DNA of 64,000 nucleotides, from assembly GCA_964563925.1 (NCBI GenBank), contig CAZLZD010000007.1:47758-111757 (forward strand). The letters are read 5' to 3'. The notes under the pieces are model-generated. The model searched no databases, was not told where the DNA came from, and saw only the letters and a list, made by a program, of their open reading frames with translations. The number at the start of each line of letters is the position of its first letter. Position 1 is the first letter of the stretch. Shown here piece after piece: positions 61,708 through 64,000 of this stretch. The DNA comes from JAUILA01 sp964563925 (lineage in GTDB: Bacteria > Bacteroidota > Bacteroidia > Cytophagales > Cyclobacteriaceae). A program made the position numbers and the translations under genes.

Positions 61708-62649
61708 TTACTCCTGGCCAATATGTAACAGGGCGTCTCCCATATTGACCACGGGATAGTTATTCAATCCAATAACATAGCCGTTGAAAGGAGCCTTGAT
61801 CCGCTTTTCAAATTGTCCGTACGGATCGGTAATAAGCCCCAGCAGATCCCCTTTTCTGACATGGTCTCCGTTCCTGATACTGGCGTGATGCATCCCTGCA
61901 TACCTGGCCCGTACCCACTGGCTTTTGCTCAGGTGAATCGAATTGGGCGGTGGCGGCGGCGGGGCCTCCGTCATGTTATAGTGATGCATTACCCTGTGAA
62001 TACCATTCATTCCCTTGTCAATAACCTGCTTTCGCAATCGAAGAGTTTGTCCGCCTTCAAAAACAAGGATATTTTTGCCGGCCTTGGCTGCGGTTTTGCG
62101 AAGCGAACGTTCCCGGTACGGGGAGTTGATCATAAACGGGGCAGCAAAGGCCTTCGCAAGCTCAAGCTCCCTAGGATCTTCAAACATGCCCCGTAATTGC
62201 GGGTAGTTGTTCCGGCTCGCACCGCCGGTATGAAAATCGATACCCAGGTCTATGTGGGGAAGAATCTCTTTGGTGAAGAAATAAGCCACCCGGCTCGCCA
62301 GGGATCCGTTTTCCGACCCCGGAAAGGAGCGGTTCAGGTCTTTCCCGTCGGGAAGCCCGCGGGTATGGTTAATGAAGCCATACACATTCAGGACTGGGAT
62401 GGCGATTACCGTACCCCTTGTCGGATGGTAGAGATCGGTATGGATCGCCCGTCTCACGATCTCCACTCCGTTTGTTTCGTCGCCATGCATCCCGGCCATG
62501 AGCAATAAGGTAGGGCCCTCTTCCCTGGCCCGGCTAACGAAAATCTGGATATTAATCGGGGTTCTGGTAGGAAGCCTGCCGATCAGCGCATTTACCTGCT
62601 TACTTTCCCCGGGAGCTATTTCCGTCCCATCTATAACCAGTTTATTCAT
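61708..62649 (-). CDS. succinylglutamate desuccinylase/aspartoacylase family (M14-type) zinc deacylase
   Basis: 313 residues. Zinc-carboxypeptidase fold with ligands H55 and E58 (GMHGDETNG) and H140 (GIDFHTGG), and the family NxNRxFPG-type motif at LNRSFPGS. The last 80 residues (VRARYAGMHHASIRNGDHVRKGD onward) form a barrel-sandwich domain common in this subgroup. It should cut an acyl or amino-acyl group from an N-acylated amino acid or peptide. Overlaps the ligase gene by one base (TGATG). Comparable genes are known beside RimK-like ligases. Confidence 0.92.
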   Translation of the reverse strand: MNKLVIDGTEIAPGESKQVNALIGRLPTRTPINIQIFVSRAREEGPTLLLMAGMHGDETNGVEIVRRAIHTDLYHPTRGTVIAIPVLNVYGFINHTRGLPDGKDLNRSFPGSENGSLASRVAYFFTKEILPHIDLGIDFHTGGASRNNYPQLRGMFEDPRELELAKAFAAPFMINSPYRERSLRKTAAKAGKNILVFEGGQTLRLRKQVIDKGMNGIHRVMHHYNMTEAPPPPPPNSIHLSKSQWVRARYAGMHHASIRNGDHVRKGDLLGLITDPYGQFEKRIKAPFNGYVIGLNNYPVVNMGDALLHIGQE

Positions 62650-63563
62650 CAGGCATTCACATTGTCTTTTTGGATCCGTCGTTTACGCTGCCGCGCATTT
62701 CGTTCCAGGTATTCTACGATTTTGCCGGCAATATCCAGTTGAGTGGCTTTTTCAATTCCTTCCAGGCCCGGCGAAGAATTCACTTCCAGGATCAGCGGTC
62801 CGCGGGAAGATTGGAGCATATCCACACCGGCTACACCCAGTCCCATTTTCTTGGCCGCATTGACCGCAGCGCTTTTTTCAGCGCGCTTCAGCCTGACCAC
62901 CGCGGAAGAACCTCCGCGATGCAGGTTCGACCTGAATTCTCCTTCTTTTGCCTGGCGTTTCATGGCACCTACCACTTCACCATCAACTACAAATGCGCGT
63001 ATGTCGGCCCCGCCAGCCTCTTTGATGAACTCCTGTACGATCACCCGGGCTTTCAATCCGTTAAAGGCCTCGATGACACTTACGGCTGCCTTCTTATTCT
63101 CTGCCAGTACCACGCCCAGCCCCTGTGTGCCCTCAAGAAGCTTAATGATGACCGGGGCGCCCCCCACTGCCTGGAGAATTTCCTCGGTGTTTGAGGTGTA
63201 GTTGGTGAAAACGGTTTTTGGCAGACCCAATCCCGCACGGGAAAGTATCTGAAGACTGCGCAGCTTATCCCGGGAACGGATGAGCGCCTGGGATTCCACC
63301 GCCGTAAATACCTTCATCATCTCAAATTGTCTGACCACGGCCGACCCGTAAAAGGTTACCGATGCACCTATCCGTGGGATGATCGCATCAAAGTCATCCA
63401 GATGACGGTGCTTGTAGAGCACCGTCGGCTGATTTTTTTCCATGACGAGCGTGCACTTAAGGTGATCGACCACTTCGACATCATGTCCGTGGTCCTCACA
63501 GGCTTCCACCAGTCTTCGGGTACTGTATAAATTACTGTTTCGGGAAAGTATTCCTATCTTCAT
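62649..63563 (-). CDS. rimK: RimK-like ATP-grasp amino-acid ligase
   Basis: 304 residues, the size of E. coli RimK, which adds glutamates to the C-terminus of ribosomal protein S6. It starts MKIGILSRNSNLYSTRRLVEACE, with ATP-grasp blocks APVIIKLLEGTQGLGVVLAE and VNSSPGLEGIEKAT (metal-binding Glu-Val-Asn before it). A basic tail ends RQRKRRIQK. The true acceptor may be a small peptide or another protein; S6 is not encoded nearby. Its start overlaps the retropepsin-like gene by 32 bases. Confidence 0.92.
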   Translation of the reverse strand: MKIGILSRNSNLYSTRRLVEACEDHGHDVEVVDHLKCTLVMEKNQPTVLYKHRHLDDFDAIIPRIGASVTFYGSAVVRQFEMMKVFTAVESQALIRSRDKLRSLQILSRAGLGLPKTVFTNYTSNTEEILQAVGGAPVIIKLLEGTQGLGVVLAENKKAAVSVIEAFNGLKARVIVQEFIKEAGGADIRAFVVDGEVVGAMKRQAKEGEFRSNLHRGGSSAVVRLKRAEKSAAVNAAKKMGLGVAGVDMLQSSRGPLILEVNSSPGLEGIEKATQLDIAGKIVEYLERNARQRKRRIQKDNVNA

Positions 63564-64000
63564 TTTGTTGCTTCTTCTTGTACGATAAATTCTTCTTGCT
63601 CACATCCACCACAAAACCTTTCTTCAATAATTTTCTTCCCAGTAAAATCGGGAATTTCAAATTTCCCCGGTTACTGAGTGAGAATTCCACCTCATAGGTT
63701 TTGTCAAAGAGGATTACCCTTGTCTTAATGATATACCGCTCTTCACTTTCACCAAATGAATTCTTGATCTGTCTTTTTTCATAATTGGTCAGATAAAAAT
63801 TCTTCCCGTTAAATTCCGGATGTTCCGGGTCGAGCAGGGTGAAATGTAATACACGTTTACCGTCCTTTTCTTCTTCCTCCACCCGGTGATAATGGATGGC
63901 AGATGTATACGCTCCGCTATCTACCTTCGCTTCTACATTGAACATATCCAGGTCAGGGAAGTCGAGACGGTCACTGCGGCCAATCAGGATTTTTTCTTTC
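63532..64000 (-). CDS. retropepsin-like (RimB / 'ATP-dependent zinc protease' family) protein, 5' end cut by window edge
   Basis: The frame stays open to base 63999, and the N-terminal residues KEKILIGRSDRLDFPDLDMFN extend upstream of the first internal ATG (63945). So the gene starts at or beyond the window edge. At least 155 residues. It has the retropepsin-like active site motif VDSGAYTSAIH and the closing FPILLGRKLLKKGFVVDVS, hallmarks of the DUF785/RimB family linked to RimK ligases. The 'zinc protease' name is historical; an aspartic-protease-like fold is expected. Confidence 0.92.
   Translation of the reverse strand, partial: KEKILIGRSDRLDFPDLDMFNVEAKVDSGAYTSAIHYHRVEEEEKDGKRVLHFTLLDPEHPEFNGKNFYLTNYEKRQIKNSFGESEERYIIKTRVILFDKTYEVEFSLSNRGNLKFPILLGRKLLKKGFVVDVSKKNLSYKKKQQNEDRNTFPKQ

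Noticed and set aside
1..64000. tRNA, rRNA, IS element, prophage or CRISPR
   Set aside because: Every intergenic region was looked at; none shows a tRNA-like cloverleaf, transposase, terminal inverted repeats or repeat-spacer pattern. This is by eye and a covariance or profile scan could still find a small RNA.

Overview
The window is a dense stretch of a Bacteroidota chromosome, most likely a gliding or T9SS-bearing Cytophagia/Saprospiria-like lineage. The evidence is gldA-gldF-gldG beside dnaN, a large secreted protein with the gliding-motility C-terminal (type B sorting) domain, DUF4290, DUF3109, paired YceI proteins, and repeated promoters of the Bacteroidota form TTTG-N19-21-TAnnTTTG with little Shine-Dalgarno signal. 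Base composition looks near 50% GC throughout. I see no rRNA, tRNA, insertion sequence, prophage or CRISPR array, and only two gene-free stretches over 300 bases (1260-1656 and 8991-9382). Genes are often coupled by ATGA or TAATG overlaps.

Layout. 1-5.2 kb: the end of a DUF3298-like gene, sucD, a Mn-type superoxide dismutase, tadA, a small secreted protein and aspS. 5.2-9.0 kb (minus strand): a YceI / porin / YceI / acyl-CoA transferase cluster. 9.4-13.4 kb (plus): a haloalkane-dehalogenase-like lipoprotein candidate, an NPP-type phosphodiesterase, then cysE-cysM. 13.4-20.6 kb: bioB, sppA, folK, fabD (with a perfect 13-bp dyad on its promoter) and a 980-residue surface protein. 20.7-24.4 kb (plus): two unknown small proteins, a PlsB-like acyltransferase and gpsA. 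24.4-29.4 kb (minus): HIT protein, greA, an anchored pentapeptide-repeat protein, a D-2-hydroxyacid dehydrogenase, mgtE and rsmA. 29.5-36.4 kb (plus): pdxA, a TerB-like protein, then yceD-rpmF-plsX-fabH-efp-accB-accC, linking fatty-acid and phospholipid synthesis with translation. 37.1-43.6 kb (plus): uvrD/pcrA, DUF4290, murA (Asp replaces the catalytic Cys), a MscS channel, a cupin and a DUF481 protein. 43.6-46.8 kb (minus): a sugar isomerase-like protein, a Gfo/Idh/MocA oxidoreductase and a formylglycine-generating-enzyme-like protein. 47.0-52.5 kb (minus): gldA, gldF, gldG, DUF4340, dnaN. 52.6-57.7 kb: a thioredoxin-fold secreted protein, an unknown membrane protein, a polyprenyl diphosphate synthase, a second MscS channel and CorA.

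The most unusual part is 57.7-64.0 kb, a tightly packed minus-strand cluster of five genes. In transcription order these are a retropepsin-like (RimB-type) protein that runs off the window, a RimK-like ATP-grasp ligase, an M14-type succinylglutamate desuccinylase/aspartoacylase-like deacylase, a 997-residue protein with a C-terminal STAND/AAA-like NTPase module and deviant P-loop, and a third MscS channel with a signal peptide. The ligase/retropepsin/deacylase trio is a known association. Its coupling to a giant NTPase and a mechanosensitive channel is the best candidate here for an undescribed system, possibly amino-acid ligation or peptide turnover tied to osmotic or membrane stress.
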